Source: SIG452 sp045540295
GTDB taxonomy: Bacteria; Bacillota; Clostridia; UMGS1840
DNA: 64,000 nucleotides
Reading direction: 5' to 3'
Assembly: GCA_045540295.1 (NCBI GenBank)
Contig: JAZQGY010000015.1
Coordinates: 1 to 64,000 of the forward strand
Shown here piece after piece: positions 33,886 through 43,080 of the stretch (positions within the stretch are counted from its first letter, which is position 1; each line of letters opens with the position of its first letter). A program made the position numbers and the translations under genes. Below the pieces are notes generated by a model. It saw only the letters and a list, made by a program, of their open reading frames with translations. It ran no database searches and was not told the DNA's origin.

Positions 33886-35190
33886 ATGAAAACTTTTCGC
33901 ATCGTCACCTTAGGGTGCAAGGTAAATCAGTATGAATCAGAAGCTTTGGCACAGCAATTCCAACAAGCGGGCTACCGTCCTGCCAAAAAGGGAGAGGCTG
34001 CGTCTGTTTCCGTTGTAAATACCTGCTCGGTAACCAATATGAGTGACCGAAAATCCCGAAAGCTGATTCGCCAATGCACAAAGGACAGCGACTTTGTTGC
34101 CGTTTGCGGCTGCTATGCCCAGGCAAAACCGGAGGAAGCTGCCCAAATCGAAGGTGTAGACTTGGTTATCGGAAACGGGGATAAACACCGTCTCTTCAGC
34201 AAAATCGAAGCAAAACTGCTATCAAAGGAAATGGAAAAAATTTTCATTTCTGATTTAACGGCAGAAACTTCTTTTGATAAAGAACCTATCACGAACTATC
34301 GGGAAAAAACAAGAGCCATTTTAAAAATTCAGGACGGTTGCAATTCTTTCTGCTCTTATTGTATCATTCCTTATGTGAGAGGTCGGCTAAGAAGCCGAAA
34401 TCCCTTGGAAATCCTGGAAGAAGCGAAGGCACTTGCCCAAAACGGATACCAAGAAATTGTGCTGGCAGGGATTCACGTTTGTAAATACGGAGCTGATTCT
34501 TCCGGCAATTCTCCCATCCGGGATTTAACGGATTTACTGATAGAATTAGAAAAAATTGACGGGATTTGTCGAATCCGTTTAAGCTCAATCGAACCATTTG
34601 CATTCCACGAGAAGTTTTTTACCTATTATAAAGATTCCAAAAAGCTTTGCCCGTCTTTTCATATCTCGCTACAAAGTGGCTCAGATATCATATTAAAAAA
34701 AATGAATCGGCATTACAGTGCAGAATACTATCAAAAAACTGTGGAAACTTTGCGGAAAATCAAGCCGGAAACCACGGTGACCACCGATGTAATTGTGGGA
34801 TTCCCCGGGGAAGGGGAAGAAGAATTTCAGGAAACTCTTACCCTGATCAAAAAAGTGGGCTTTTTAAAAGTGCATACTTTTCCGTATTCCAGACGCTCCG
34901 GCACCGTGGCTGATGCCATGCCGGACCAGATTCCCCAAAATATCAAGGAGATTCGCAGCAAAGTGGTGTTAGAGCTGTCGAATCAGCAAGAGAAAGCAGT
35001 CTTAACAAACTTTATCGGAAAACCCTTATTGGTTCTGGCAGAGGAAGAAAAACAGGGCGGTATGTACGGACTCAGCGAAAATCACCTTCCTGTGATTCTG
35101 GAAGGTGAAGGAATTTTAGAAAACCGCATTTACCAAGTAACTCCCAACCGCACGGACGGAATGTTTCTTTATGCAAAAGTTTCCCAATAA
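33886..35190 (+). CDS. mtaB: tRNA t6A37 methylthiotransferase MtaB
   Basis: Start at MKTFRIVTLGCKVNQYE (434 residues); the AAAGGA upstream is distant, so the exact start is not certain. UPF0004 domain Cys are in LGCKVNQ, NTCSVTN and CGCYAQ; the radical-SAM triad is GCNSFCSYCIIPYVRGRLRS. A TRAM domain ends the protein. It adds methylthio to t6A37 of tRNAs reading ANN codons. GCKVNQYE is characteristic of MtaB rather than MiaB. Confidence 0.92.
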   Translation: MKTFRIVTLGCKVNQYESEALAQQFQQAGYRPAKKGEAASVSVVNTCSVTNMSDRKSRKLIRQCTKDSDFVAVCGCYAQAKPEEAAQIEGVDLVIGNGDKHRLFSKIEAKLLSKEMEKIFISDLTAETSFDKEPITNYREKTRAILKIQDGCNSFCSYCIIPYVRGRLRSRNPLEILEEAKALAQNGYQEIVLAGIHVCKYGADSSGNSPIRDLTDLLIELEKIDGICRIRLSSIEPFAFHEKFFTYYKDSKKLCPSFHISLQSGSDIILKKMNRHYSAEYYQKTVETLRKIKPETTVTTDVIVGFPGEGEEEFQETLTLIKKVGFLKVHTFPYSRRSGTVADAMPDQIPQNIKEIRSKVVLELSNQQEKAVLTNFIGKPLLVLAEEEKQGGMYGLSENHLPVILEGEGILENRIYQVTPNRTDGMFLYAKVSQ

Positions 35191-35197
35191 CAACATC

Positions 35198-35234
35198 AAA
35201 AAAGCACGAAATCCCTTGAGATTTCGTGCTTTTT
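35198..35234. terminator. Bidirectional terminator between mtaB and the convergent gene
   Basis: AAAGCACGAAATC and GATTTCGTGCTTT form a 13-bp stem with A and T runs on either side. Confidence 0.88.
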
Positions 35235-35240
35235 AATATA

Positions 35241-35474
35241 TTATTCCTTTTTACCCAACCGACGGAAACAGCAATCTAAAAAAACTGCCCCCCATACACC
35301 CTGACTAACCAATATCACCGAAAGAATCAAAAGATACCTGGCAGCCGAAATATTCTGAAAAGCTCCCGCAACCAATATACCAACCAATATCAGAAGAATT
35401 GCTGCCCGAAAAAACCATCGGAGTAAAACAACACACCGTTTTTCCACGGTTTTTAATGCCTCTCTCATCTTCAT
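35241..35474 (-). CDS. Small two-helix membrane protein, unknown
   Basis: A 77-residue basic protein (MKMREALKTVEKRCVVLLRW) with two predicted helices (about 20-40 and 45-65). GAGGA precedes the ATG by 4 bases, supporting that it is real. No family is recognised. It runs opposite to its neighbours, facing mtaB, close to parS-like sites. Confidence 0.55.
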   Translation of the reverse strand: MKMREALKTVEKRCVVLLRWFFRAAILLILVGILVAGAFQNISAARYLLILSVILVSQGVWGAVFLDCCFRRLGKKE

Positions 35475-35533
35475 ACAATCCTCATACCTCCCATTATTAC
35501 TTCATGTATCAGACTTTTCAGGTTCCTTAAAAA

Positions 35534-35549
35534 TGTTCCACGGGGAACA
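35534..35549. promoter_or_regulatory. parS-like site 1
   Basis: TGTTCCACGGGGAACA, a near-palindrome resembling the parS consensus TGTTNCACGTGNAACA with GG in place of GT-G at the centre. It lies 250 bases upstream of parA. Confidence 0.75.
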
Positions 35550-35675
35550 ATTTTAAAAGAAAGAACCGTCTTCATAAAAAATTTATTTTTTTATGAAAAA
35601 CTATAGACTTTTTTGCCGTATTGTGATACAATAATCGGTACCCACCTATTTTTTAGATGGAAAATGTGCCGTTTT

Positions 35676-35691
35676 TGTTCCACGGGGAACA
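35676..35691. promoter_or_regulatory. parS-like site 2
   Basis: Identical 16-mer TGTTCCACGGGGAACA, 142 bases after site 1. Confidence 0.78.
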
Positions 35692-35721
35692 ATTTTGGCA
35701 GAAATTACATAAAAAGCAGGA

Positions 35722-35737
35722 TGTTCCACGGGGAACA
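35722..35737. promoter_or_regulatory. parS-like site 3
   Basis: Third identical 16-mer, 46 bases after site 2 and 45 bases before the parA start. Confidence 0.78.
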
Positions 35738-35781
35738 TTTGAGATTTTTACATACTGTGTATCACAGGAAAGGGCAAAAAA

Positions 35782-36546
35782 ATGGGAAAAATTATTGCAG
35801 TTGCCAATCAGAAGGGCGGCGTTGGAAAAACCACTTCCGCCATTAATATTGCGGCTTGCTTAGGGCATTTTGGCAAAAAGGTTCTGCTCATTGATGCTGA
35901 CCCCCAGGGAAATGCAACCAGCGGCGTAGGCGTGGATAAGGAAAGTGTGGAAACCTCTTTCTACGATGTGCTGATCGGAAACGAGCCCATCGAAAAATCT
36001 GTTATTGCAACCAACTTCAAAAATCTTTGGGTCTGCCCTTGCAACATTGAACTGGCAGGCGCTGAGGTGGAACTGGTAGGAGTAAATGACCGTGAATTTC
36101 AGTTTTCCAAGTCATTAGAACCCATTCGGAATGTGTATGATTTCGTGATTGTGGACTGTCCGCCCTCATTGGGGTTAATCACCATCAACATTTTATCCGG
36201 TTCCGATTCCATTGTGATTCCGCTCCAGTGCGAATATTTTGCTTTGGAGGGACTCAGTCAGCTGATGAATACCCTAAGGAAAATTAAATCCCGTTACAAT
36301 GAAGGCTTAGAGGTAGAAGGAGTTGTACTGACAATGTATGACGGCAGAACCAACTTAACCCTTCAGGTAGCAGGGGAAATTAAAAAGTATTTTGGAGAAA
36401 AGGTATTTAAATCACCGGTTCCCAGAAGTGTGCGATTGGGAGAAGCCCCCAGCTACGGAGAACCTATTTTATATTATGATAAACGTTCTCACTGCACAGA
36501 GGCCTATCTGAGAATCGCCCAGGATATTATAGATCACAACAAGTAA
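35782..36546 (+). CDS. parA: Chromosome-partitioning ATPase ParA/Soj
   Basis: A 254-residue deviant Walker A ATPase (NQKGGVGKTTSAINI at the N-terminus), with FVIVDCPPSLG (Walker A') and PLQCEYFALEGLSQL. It moves ParB-parS complexes and, as Soj, can also modulate DnaA. Length is typical of Soj. parB starts 44 bases downstream. AGGAAAGGG precedes the ATG. Confidence 0.95.
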   Translation: MGKIIAVANQKGGVGKTTSAINIAACLGHFGKKVLLIDADPQGNATSGVGVDKESVETSFYDVLIGNEPIEKSVIATNFKNLWVCPCNIELAGAEVELVGVNDREFQFSKSLEPIRNVYDFVIVDCPPSLGLITINILSGSDSIVIPLQCEYFALEGLSQLMNTLRKIKSRYNEGLEVEGVVLTMYDGRTNLTLQVAGEIKKYFGEKVFKSPVPRSVRLGEAPSYGEPILYYDKRSHCTEAYLRIAQDIIDHNK

Positions 36547-36589
36547 TGCTGTTTTGCGGATAAAACAGGAAAAGAGAGGATATGAAACT

Positions 36590-37441
36590 ATGATGAAAAA
36601 AGGCGGACTTGGCCGGGGTCTTTCATCTTTGTTGGAAGAAAAGATTGAAACCGGTTCCGGACGCGTAAACGAGCTTTCCATTATGGATATTGAGCCCAAT
36701 CCCGCACAGCCCAGAAAGGATTTTTCGGAAGAAGGCTTGCAGGCATTGGCAGATTCCATTGCGGAGGTGGGAGTATTATCTCCGATTTTAGTCAGACAAA
36801 AAGACAACGGTTTATATGAAATTATTGCAGGAGAGCGCCGTTGGCGGGCTTCCAAATTGGCAGGAAAGAAGAAAATTCCCGCTATTGTGAAGGATTATAA
36901 AACAAAAGAAGTGATGGAAATTGCCTTAATTGAAAACCTTCAAAGGGAGGATTTAAACCCCTTGGAAGAAGCAATGGGCTACCAGACCTTAAAGGAACAG
37001 TTCGGATTAACCCAGGAAGAAATCGCAAAACGGGTATCCAAAAGCCGTTCCACCGTTGCCAACATTTTAAGAATTTTAAATCTGCCGGATTTTGTGCTCC
37101 GGGAAATCAAGGCAGGGAAGGTAAGCTTAGGACATGCAAAAGCGCTTTCTTCCTTGGAATCAGATGAATCCAAAAAACTGCTCCTGTATGAAATTGTGAA
37201 AAATGAGATTTCCGTTCGGGATGCGGAAGAGCTTGCGAAAAAGCTATCTCAGAAGAAACGTACCAACTTAATTAAAAAAACCTTGAAAAAAGACCCCAAC
37301 CTGATTGAAGTGGAATCTCAGCTGACCAAAAAGTTTGGCACCAAGGTGCAAATTAAAAGCGGCAAAATCAAAAGCAAAATTGAGATCGAGTACTACTCAC
37401 AGGATGACTTAAAACGAATCATTGATACTTTTTTGGAGTAG
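36590..37441 (+). CDS. parB: Chromosome-partitioning protein ParB/Spo0J
   Basis: Start at the first of two ATGs 9 bases after GAGAGGA; 283 residues. N-terminal ParB/sulfiredoxin-like CTPase domain with IEPNPAQPRKDF and IIAGERRWRASKLAG; HTH QEEIAKRVSKSRSTVANILR for parS recognition; C-terminal dimerisation part. As a CTP-dependent clamp it spreads from parS. The three parS-like sites upstream carry the same altered centre, so the HTH may have matched specificity. Confidence 0.94.
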   Translation: MMKKGGLGRGLSSLLEEKIETGSGRVNELSIMDIEPNPAQPRKDFSEEGLQALADSIAEVGVLSPILVRQKDNGLYEIIAGERRWRASKLAGKKKIPAIVKDYKTKEVMEIALIENLQREDLNPLEEAMGYQTLKEQFGLTQEEIAKRVSKSRSTVANILRILNLPDFVLREIKAGKVSLGHAKALSSLESDESKKLLLYEIVKNEISVRDAEELAKKLSQKKRTNLIKKTLKKDPNLIEVESQLTKKFGTKVQIKSGKIKSKIEIEYYSQDDLKRIIDTFLE

Positions 37442-37535
37442 CCGAATTATTTCAAGATAGTTTCGGGATATTTTTCGGAAAACATACCATACAAAATAAG
37501 AAAAAGAACTGAAAAAATTGTACCAAATATTGAGC

Positions 37536-37564
37536 TTGACGGCTCAAAAGCCATAAGATATAAT
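37536..37564 (+). promoter_or_regulatory. Sigma-A type promoter of serS
   Basis: TTGACG and perfect TATAAT with a 17-base spacer, about 48 bases before the start codon. No T-box is visible in the short leader. Confidence 0.8.
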
Positions 37565-37611
37565 AGAATTGTAAAAGGGCAATCGGAAGTGCCAAAAAAA
37601 GGAGAATCATT

Positions 37612-38880
37612 ATGCTGGACTTAAAACGTATCCGTGACGAAAAAGATGAAGTAAAACGTCTGTTAACCATTAAAAAAGCTGACATTTCTTTACTGGAAAA
37701 AGTCAGCGAATTAGACGAAAAAAGAAGAACTCTGACCTTTCAGGCAGAAAACTTAAAAAATAAACAGAACACCGTTTCCAAAGAAATTCCCAAACTGAAA
37801 AAAGAAGGCAAAGACGTTGCTCCCATTTTCCAGGAAATGAAGGAATTGTCCGAACAGATTAAAGGGATGGACAAAGAGCTTTCTGAAATTCAGGAAGAGC
37901 TGCAGGCAACCTTATTAAAGATTCCCAACACTCCTGCAGAATGTGTGCCGGACGGTAATTCTGACGAAGACAACAAGGAAATCAGAAAATGGGGCACTCC
38001 CAGAGAATTTGACTTTGAATTTAAACCCCACTGGGATATTGGAGAAAACTTAGGCATTTTAGATTTTGAAAGAGGTGCAAAAATCACCGGTTCCCGTTTC
38101 ACCGTGTACAAAGGCTTAGGTGCAAAATTGGAACGTGCGGTCATCAGCTTCTTCTTAGATACTCACACCCAGAACGGCTACACCGAAATTTTACCGCCCT
38201 ATATGGTAAACCGTGCTTCCATGACCGGTACCGGGCAACTTCCCAAATTTGAAGAAGATGCCTTCTCCTTGAAAAACTGTGATTACTTTATGATTCCCAC
38301 CGCAGAAGTACCTGTGACCAATCTACACAGAGACGAAATCGTAAAGAAAGAAGACCTTCCTATTAAATATTGTGCGTATTCCGCATGTTTTCGTGCAGAA
38401 GCAGGCAGCGCAGGCCGTGATACCAGAGGTTTGATCCGTCAGCATCAGTTTAACAAGGTGGAATTGGTAAAATTTGCAAATCCTGAAAACTCCTTTGAAG
38501 AGTTGGAATCCCTGACCAACGATGCAGAAAGACTGCTTCAGCTGTTGGGATTACCCTACAGAGTGGTTCTGCTTTGCTCCGGTGACTTAGGATTCTCTTC
38601 TGCCATGACCTACGATTTGGAAGTATACCTGCCAAGCTACGGTAGATATGTAGAAATTTCTTCCTGCTCTAACTTTGTGGATTATCAGGCAAGAAGAGCC
38701 AACATTAAATTTAAAGAAGATATTAACTCCAAACCTCAGTTTGTGCATACCTTAAACGGTTCCGGTCTGGCAGTTGGCAGAACTGTGGCAGCAATTTTGG
38801 AAAACTATCAGAATGAAGATGGCTCTGTAACCGTTCCGGAAGTATTGCGTCCTTATATGGGAACTGATGTGATCAAATAA
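37612..38880 (+). CDS. serS: Seryl-tRNA synthetase
   Basis: A 422-residue class II synthetase. Residues about 1-105 form the tRNA-binding coiled coil; motif 2 is FRAEAGSAGRDTRGLIRQHQF, motif 3 GSGLAVGRTVAAILENYQ. It charges tRNA-Ser. AAAGGAG lies 8 bases before the ATG. It sits between parB and dnaA, a common placement in Clostridia. Confidence 0.95.
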   Translation: MLDLKRIRDEKDEVKRLLTIKKADISLLEKVSELDEKRRTLTFQAENLKNKQNTVSKEIPKLKKEGKDVAPIFQEMKELSEQIKGMDKELSEIQEELQATLLKIPNTPAECVPDGNSDEDNKEIRKWGTPREFDFEFKPHWDIGENLGILDFERGAKITGSRFTVYKGLGAKLERAVISFFLDTHTQNGYTEILPPYMVNRASMTGTGQLPKFEEDAFSLKNCDYFMIPTAEVPVTNLHRDEIVKKEDLPIKYCAYSACFRAEAGSAGRDTRGLIRQHQFNKVELVKFANPENSFEELESLTNDAERLLQLLGLPYRVVLLCSGDLGFSSAMTYDLEVYLPSYGRYVEISSCSNFVDYQARRANIKFKEDINSKPQFVHTLNGSGLAVGRTVAAILENYQNEDGSVTVPEVLRPYMGTDVIK

Positions 38881-38973
38881 TAAAGAATAAAAAAGTTGCG
38901 GTGGCAGGTTTTGCCTGCATGACAATGCATCCAATCAGTGCCACCAATTCTGCTTTATTCTTGAAACGACTTT

Positions 38974-39180
38974 GGATAGTGCCATACCAAAAATAATGGC
39001 GAGGTACTACCTATAAAGCTTCTGTATTCTTCGGATAGTGCCATACCAAAAACAACGGCGAGATACTGTGTATAAAGTTTTCTCAATCTTCAGATAGTGC
39101 CATACCAAAATAAAGGCGAGGTACTACCTATAAAGTTTTCTCAATCTTCGGATAGTGCCATACCAAAAAAGTGGTATACC
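38974..39180. repeat. Array of 58-60 bp repeats upstream of dnaA (4 starts)
   Basis: Units begin GGATAGTGCCATACCAAAA at 38974, 39033, about 39092 and 39150 and continue GCGAGGTACTACCTATAAAG. The same unit recurs at 41501-41700 on the far side of dnaA. Confidence 0.85.
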
Positions 39181-39278
39181 AAAAAAAGTCAAGAGGCAAA
39201 TGAAAAATAAAAAATATTATTATGATAATTATTATGTAAACCATGAAATGTGAAAAACCTTAGGAATTATGGGAAAGG

Positions 39279-39323
39279 TTTTCCACATAAAATTGAAAAA
39301 TATTCCACAAAAAATGTGGATAA
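39279..39323. promoter_or_regulatory. DnaA boxes upstream of dnaA
   Basis: TTTTCCACA (39279-39287), TATTCCACA (39301-39309) and a perfect box TGTGGATAA (39315-39323, reverse of TTATCCACA) lie 25-70 bases before dnaA. They likely mediate autoregulation and form the first half of a bipartite origin. Confidence 0.8.
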
Positions 39324-39347
39324 ATCCAAAAAATGAGGTGAAATCAC

Positions 39348-40667
39348 TTGTTTAGTGTATCAGAACTCTACGAAAATGTAGTAGACATAATAAAAAGCGA
39401 AATTTCCCCGGTAGCATACAGCACCTGGTTTTCCTCTGTTACCCCGGAAAAAATTGAAAACAACATCTTTTATTTCCGTGTTCCCATTGAATATACTCGC
39501 GATATGATTGAAAGAAAATACTCTGAACTGTTAAAAACTGCGGTGGTAACTGCATCTCAGGGACAGATTGCCGATTTTTCGTTCCTGGTGGACGACAGAA
39601 GAAACACTCCTTCTGTGTTAGACCGGTTCTCCAATACCCAGGATGAAGTATCCACCCTAAACAAAAAATATACTTTCCAGAATTTTGTCATTGGCGAATC
39701 CAACCGTTTTGCCCATGCAGCAGCCATTGCTGTGGCAGAAAGTCCGGCAGAAAATTATAATCCTTTATTTATATACGGCGGTGTTGGTCTGGGAAAAACC
39801 CATTTGTTACATGCAATCGGTAACCGAATTAAAGAAAACGATCCTACAAAAAAAGTGTTATACTTAACTTCAGAATCCTTCACCAATGAATTTATTGATT
39901 CCATTAAATCCGGTCAGAATACCGCATTCCGTGATAAACTTCGCAACATTGATGTATTGATGGTAGACGACATTCAGTTTATTGGCGGAAAAGAAGGGAC
40001 TCAGGAAGAATTTTTCCATACCTTCAACCATTTATATCAGAACGATAAACAGATTGTGTTATCCTCTGACCGTCCACCAAAAGATATCAGAACGTTGGAA
40101 GAAAGACTTCGAACCCGTTTTGAAGCAGGCTTGATGTGTGACATTAATGCTCCTGACTTAGAAACCAGAATTGCAATTTTAAAGAAAAAAACAGAAGAAG
40201 AAAATTTCCCTATTGACGATGAAATCATCCAGTTTATTGCATCTAAAATCAGATCTAATGTTCGTGAGCTGGAAGGAATCTTCACCCGTCTGGTTGCCTT
40301 AACAAAGCTTTCTAAAAAAGAAATTACCAAAGAATTGGCAGAAGATGTGATCAAGGTCATCATTGCAGATTCTAAAAAGGCAAAACCCGGCATTGAAACG
40401 GTAATGGTGGAAACTGCAGGTTACTTTAATATTGATCCACAGCTTTTAAAATCATCTTCCAAAAAGAAAGAAATCGTAAAAGCACGACAGGTGGCAATGT
40501 TTTTGGCAAGAGAAGTGCTGGAAATGAGTACCACCAAAATCGGTGAAGAATTTGAAAGAGACCATTCCACCGTGATGTATTCCATTGAAAAAATTAAAGA
40601 AACCCGTCAGACAGACGCTTATATTGATACCATTATTGAGGAAATCACCGGCCTCTTAGAAGATTAA
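39348..40667 (+). CDS. dnaA: Replication initiator DnaA
   Basis: A 439-residue initiator starting at TTG, 7 bases after GAGGTG. Domain I about 1-70; short linker; AAA+ domain with GGVGLGKTHLLHAIG (Walker A) and VLMVDDIQF (Walker B); domain IV helix-turn-helix with KARQVAMFLAREVLEMS and the signature RDHSTVMYS. It unwinds oriC and loads the helicase. The rare start codon may keep expression low. Confidence 0.97.
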   Translation: MFSVSELYENVVDIIKSEISPVAYSTWFSSVTPEKIENNIFYFRVPIEYTRDMIERKYSELLKTAVVTASQGQIADFSFLVDDRRNTPSVLDRFSNTQDEVSTLNKKYTFQNFVIGESNRFAHAAAIAVAESPAENYNPLFIYGGVGLGKTHLLHAIGNRIKENDPTKKVLYLTSESFTNEFIDSIKSGQNTAFRDKLRNIDVLMVDDIQFIGGKEGTQEEFFHTFNHLYQNDKQIVLSSDRPPKDIRTLEERLRTRFEAGLMCDINAPDLETRIAILKKKTEEENFPIDDEIIQFIASKIRSNVRELEGIFTRLVALTKLSKKEITKELAEDVIKVIIADSKKAKPGIETVMVETAGYFNIDPQLLKSSSKKKEIVKARQVAMFLAREVLEMSTTKIGEEFERDHSTVMYSIEKIKETRQTDAYIDTIIEEITGLLED

Positions 40668-40945
40668 TTTTTTTAGTATAACACTATTATAAGATAGCAA
40701 TAACTTAAAAATTTGTTTTTCTATTATTTGATACCCTCTTTTTTAGTATAACACTATTATGAAATAGCAGAAACTTAATAATTTATTTTTCTATTATCTG
40801 ATACCCTCTTTTTGGGATAACACTATTATGAGATAGCAAAAACTTAAAAGAAATTTTTCGATTCATTGTTACCTTTTTTGGGATAACTCTTTTATAAGAT
40901 TGTATGAATTTGAAAAATAATACTTCTACTATTTGATACCCTCTA
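40668..40945. repeat. Array of about 70-bp AT-rich direct repeats after dnaA (4 copies)
   Basis: Units start near 40675, 40745, 40814 and 40880 and share TATAACACTATTAT, GATAGCA, AACTTAA and TTTGATACCCTCT. Spacing is 70, 69 and 66. They immediately follow the dnaA stop codon and differ from the other array. Confidence 0.85.
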
Positions 40946-41059
40946 TCATACTTTTGTACTGAAAAAGAAGGTTCTTACATAGAGAAAACCGTAAACATGT
41001 TACTGCTATTATATATATAGTATAATGGATTTTCATTGTAAAAAATAACACATCAAAAA

Positions 41060-41300
41060 AAATTCTACAGAATTTGGGGATAAGTGTTGTGGAAACGAAA
41101 AAAATTCCTGTGCAATTTGATAGGGTTCTCCACATCTATGGTTGACAGAAAAATTTCATTCTCCAAAAAAAACAAAAAAATCCACAAAGTAATACACATT
41201 CCCACAGGGAAAACCGATGAAAAAGCTGTGGATAAAAACTCCCCATTTCATGCTATGTGGAAAGCAATCATTTTATGCACAAATTGTTATAAAAGTTATA
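41060..41300. other. oriC-like region with clustered DnaA boxes
   Basis: Between dnaA and dnaN: TTGGGGATAAG (about 41074), TGTGGAAAC (41088), TTCTCCACA (41126), a perfect TGTGGATAA (41227-41235), TGTGGAAAG (41256) and near-matches such as ATCCACAAAG, with AT-rich DNA before them. Together with the boxes upstream of dnaA this suggests a bipartite origin as in Bacillus. The rest of this 1.1-kb gap has no gene. Confidence 0.8.
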
Positions 41301-41500
41301 AACTGTAAAAACTCTGATATTTCAGGGGTATCAAAGACTTTTCAACAATTCCCCAGCCCCTATTACAATATACTGTTTATCCTTATTTATTTTCCTTTCT
41401 ATTATCCTGATTGATTTTGACATTTTAAAAATCACTGTTTTTAGAAATCGTCATTCAAAAACTGATAGCAAGGTAAGAATTTATTATTTGTACAATCTTC

Positions 41501-41700
41501 GGATAATGTCATACTAAAAAAATGCGAGGTACTATCTATCAAGTTTCTATATCCTTTGGATAGAGCCATACTAAAAAAAATGCGTGGTACTATCTATAAA
41601 GCTTCTGTATCCTTTGGATAGAGCCATACCAAAAAATATTTGCGAGACAATATTTTATTAATTGTACTATTTTAGAATAGTGCTATACCAAAAAAAGAGG
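41501..41700. repeat. Array of 57-59 bp repeats upstream of dnaN (4 starts)
   Basis: Units begin GGATAATGTCATACTAAAA at 41501, then at 41558, 41616 and about 41675, continuing GCGAGGTACTATCTATAAAG. They are the same family as the array at 38974-39180. Confidence 0.85.
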
Positions 41701-41784
41701 ATCAAATTATTTTGATACTTATAAACCTATGATAGACGGATGTCTTACAATTTTGATAAACCTAAGAAAGACGAGGATTAAAAA

Positions 41785-42879
41785 ATGAAGTTTAGTTTTT
41801 TAAAAGAAGTGTTTTTGGAAAATTTATCCACCGTGTTAAAAGCGGTATCCCCCAAAGCAACCGTTCCTCAGTTGGAAGGGGTATACATTTTAGCTCGCGG
41901 TAATATGATTACCTTAATCGGTAACAACACAGAAATTGCCATCAAAGCCCGTTTTGAAGCAGATGTGGAAGAAGAAGGTGTTGGCGTAATCAATGCCAAA
42001 AACTTATTTGATATGGTTCGTCTGATGCCGGAAGGAACGGTTAGTATTTCTGTGGATGAAAAACTGACTACCGTTATCAAATCCGGTGCTACCCGTTATG
42101 AAATTGTGGCAATGGATGCAGAAATGTTCCCTGTGGTGGAAGAATTAAACTGCGAATTCTCTTTAAAAATTACCGAACAGAAGTTAAAAGAGCTGATTAA
42201 GAAAACTCTGTTTTCCATTGGTACCCAAGATACCAAAATCACTTTTACCGGTGCTTTATTTGAAGTACGAGATAACGAATTGACCGTGGTTACCTTAGAC
42301 GGTTACCGTATGGCAGTGAGAAAAGAAGAAATTTATCCTACCGGCGAAAACCGTTCTTATATCATTCCCGGTAAGAGCTTAAATGAACTTTTAAAAATCT
42401 TAGCAGACACCAAAGATGACACCGTCATCGAATTTGGAGACAGAAAAGCATTGGTAAAACTGGATAACTACGAATTTTATACCAGATTAATTGACGGCGA
42501 ATTCTTTAATTACGAACAGATTATCCCCAAAAACGCAGAAATCAAAGTGAAAGCTGTAACCAAAGAGCTGGTGGAAGCGTTAGAGAGAGCATCTCTTTTA
42601 ATTACTGCGGATAATAAAGCACCTATCCGTATGCACCTAGAAGAGGATAAAATGCATTTCAATACCATTTCCAGAATCGGTCACGCTCAGGATATGATTC
42701 ACATTGAAAAAACCGGTGACGATTTGGAAATCGGCTTTAACCATAAGTTTTTGTTAGATGCCTTAAAAGCCTCTGAAACCGAAGAAATTTTCTTAGATTT
42801 CAGCAATAACTTAAGTCCCTGCATTTTGCGTGGAGACAGTGACGAATTTTTGTATATGGTGTTACCTGTGCGATTATAG
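41785..42879 (+). CDS. dnaN: DNA polymerase III beta sliding clamp
   Basis: A 364-residue protein with the three-domain clamp layout. Typical stretches are EGVYILARGNMITLIGNNTEIAI and TVVTLDGYRMAVRKEE, and it ends EFLYMVLPVRL, the canonical beta-clamp C-terminus. GACGAGGAT precedes the ATG by about 8 bases in a leader shared with holB and trpS. recF and gyrB, commonly next, are not present. Confidence 0.96.
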   Translation: MKFSFLKEVFLENLSTVLKAVSPKATVPQLEGVYILARGNMITLIGNNTEIAIKARFEADVEEEGVGVINAKNLFDMVRLMPEGTVSISVDEKLTTVIKSGATRYEIVAMDAEMFPVVEELNCEFSLKITEQKLKELIKKTLFSIGTQDTKITFTGALFEVRDNELTVVTLDGYRMAVRKEEIYPTGENRSYIIPGKSLNELLKILADTKDDTVIEFGDRKALVKLDNYEFYTRLIDGEFFNYEQIIPKNAEIKVKAVTKELVEALERASLLITADNKAPIRMHLEEDKMHFNTISRIGHAQDMIHIEKTGDDLEIGFNHKFLLDALKASETEEIFLDFSNNLSPCILRGDSDEFLYMVLPVRL

Positions 42880-42880
42880 T

Positions 42881-43000
42881 ATGGGCTAATCAAACAGCGC
42901 CCTGTTGGAAAGGTAAAATGGCACACAATTGGTGAAGTTCACCGCTATAGTATAGCTTTTTGTTCAATTTCCAAATTCTGCATCCATTTTCCTGCACGTT
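42881..43000 (+). repeat. Post-stop palindromic repeat, copy 2 (diverged)
   Basis: It starts 2 bases after the dnaN stop (ATGGGCTAATCAAACAGC) and ends ATTCTGCATCCATTTT, the family's right arm. The left arm is altered but still contains AAATGGC. Confidence 0.5.
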
Positions 43001-43080
43001 TTGATGACGTTAGATAACATCTTTGAAGAAGTGAATCCTTTCTAAAAAAAAAGAAACCAAAAAAGGAGAACCCCTGCACT

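Noticed and set aside
37442..38037. T-box riboswitch before serS
   Set aside because: The leader is short and has no T-box sequence (GGTGG..CCGCG) or specifier stem. The same holds for the gap before trpS.
38974..41700. Possible CRISPR arrays among the origin repeats
   Set aside because: Units are 57-70 bp with no alternation of identical repeats and unique spacers of equal length, and no cas genes are near. They are direct repeats.
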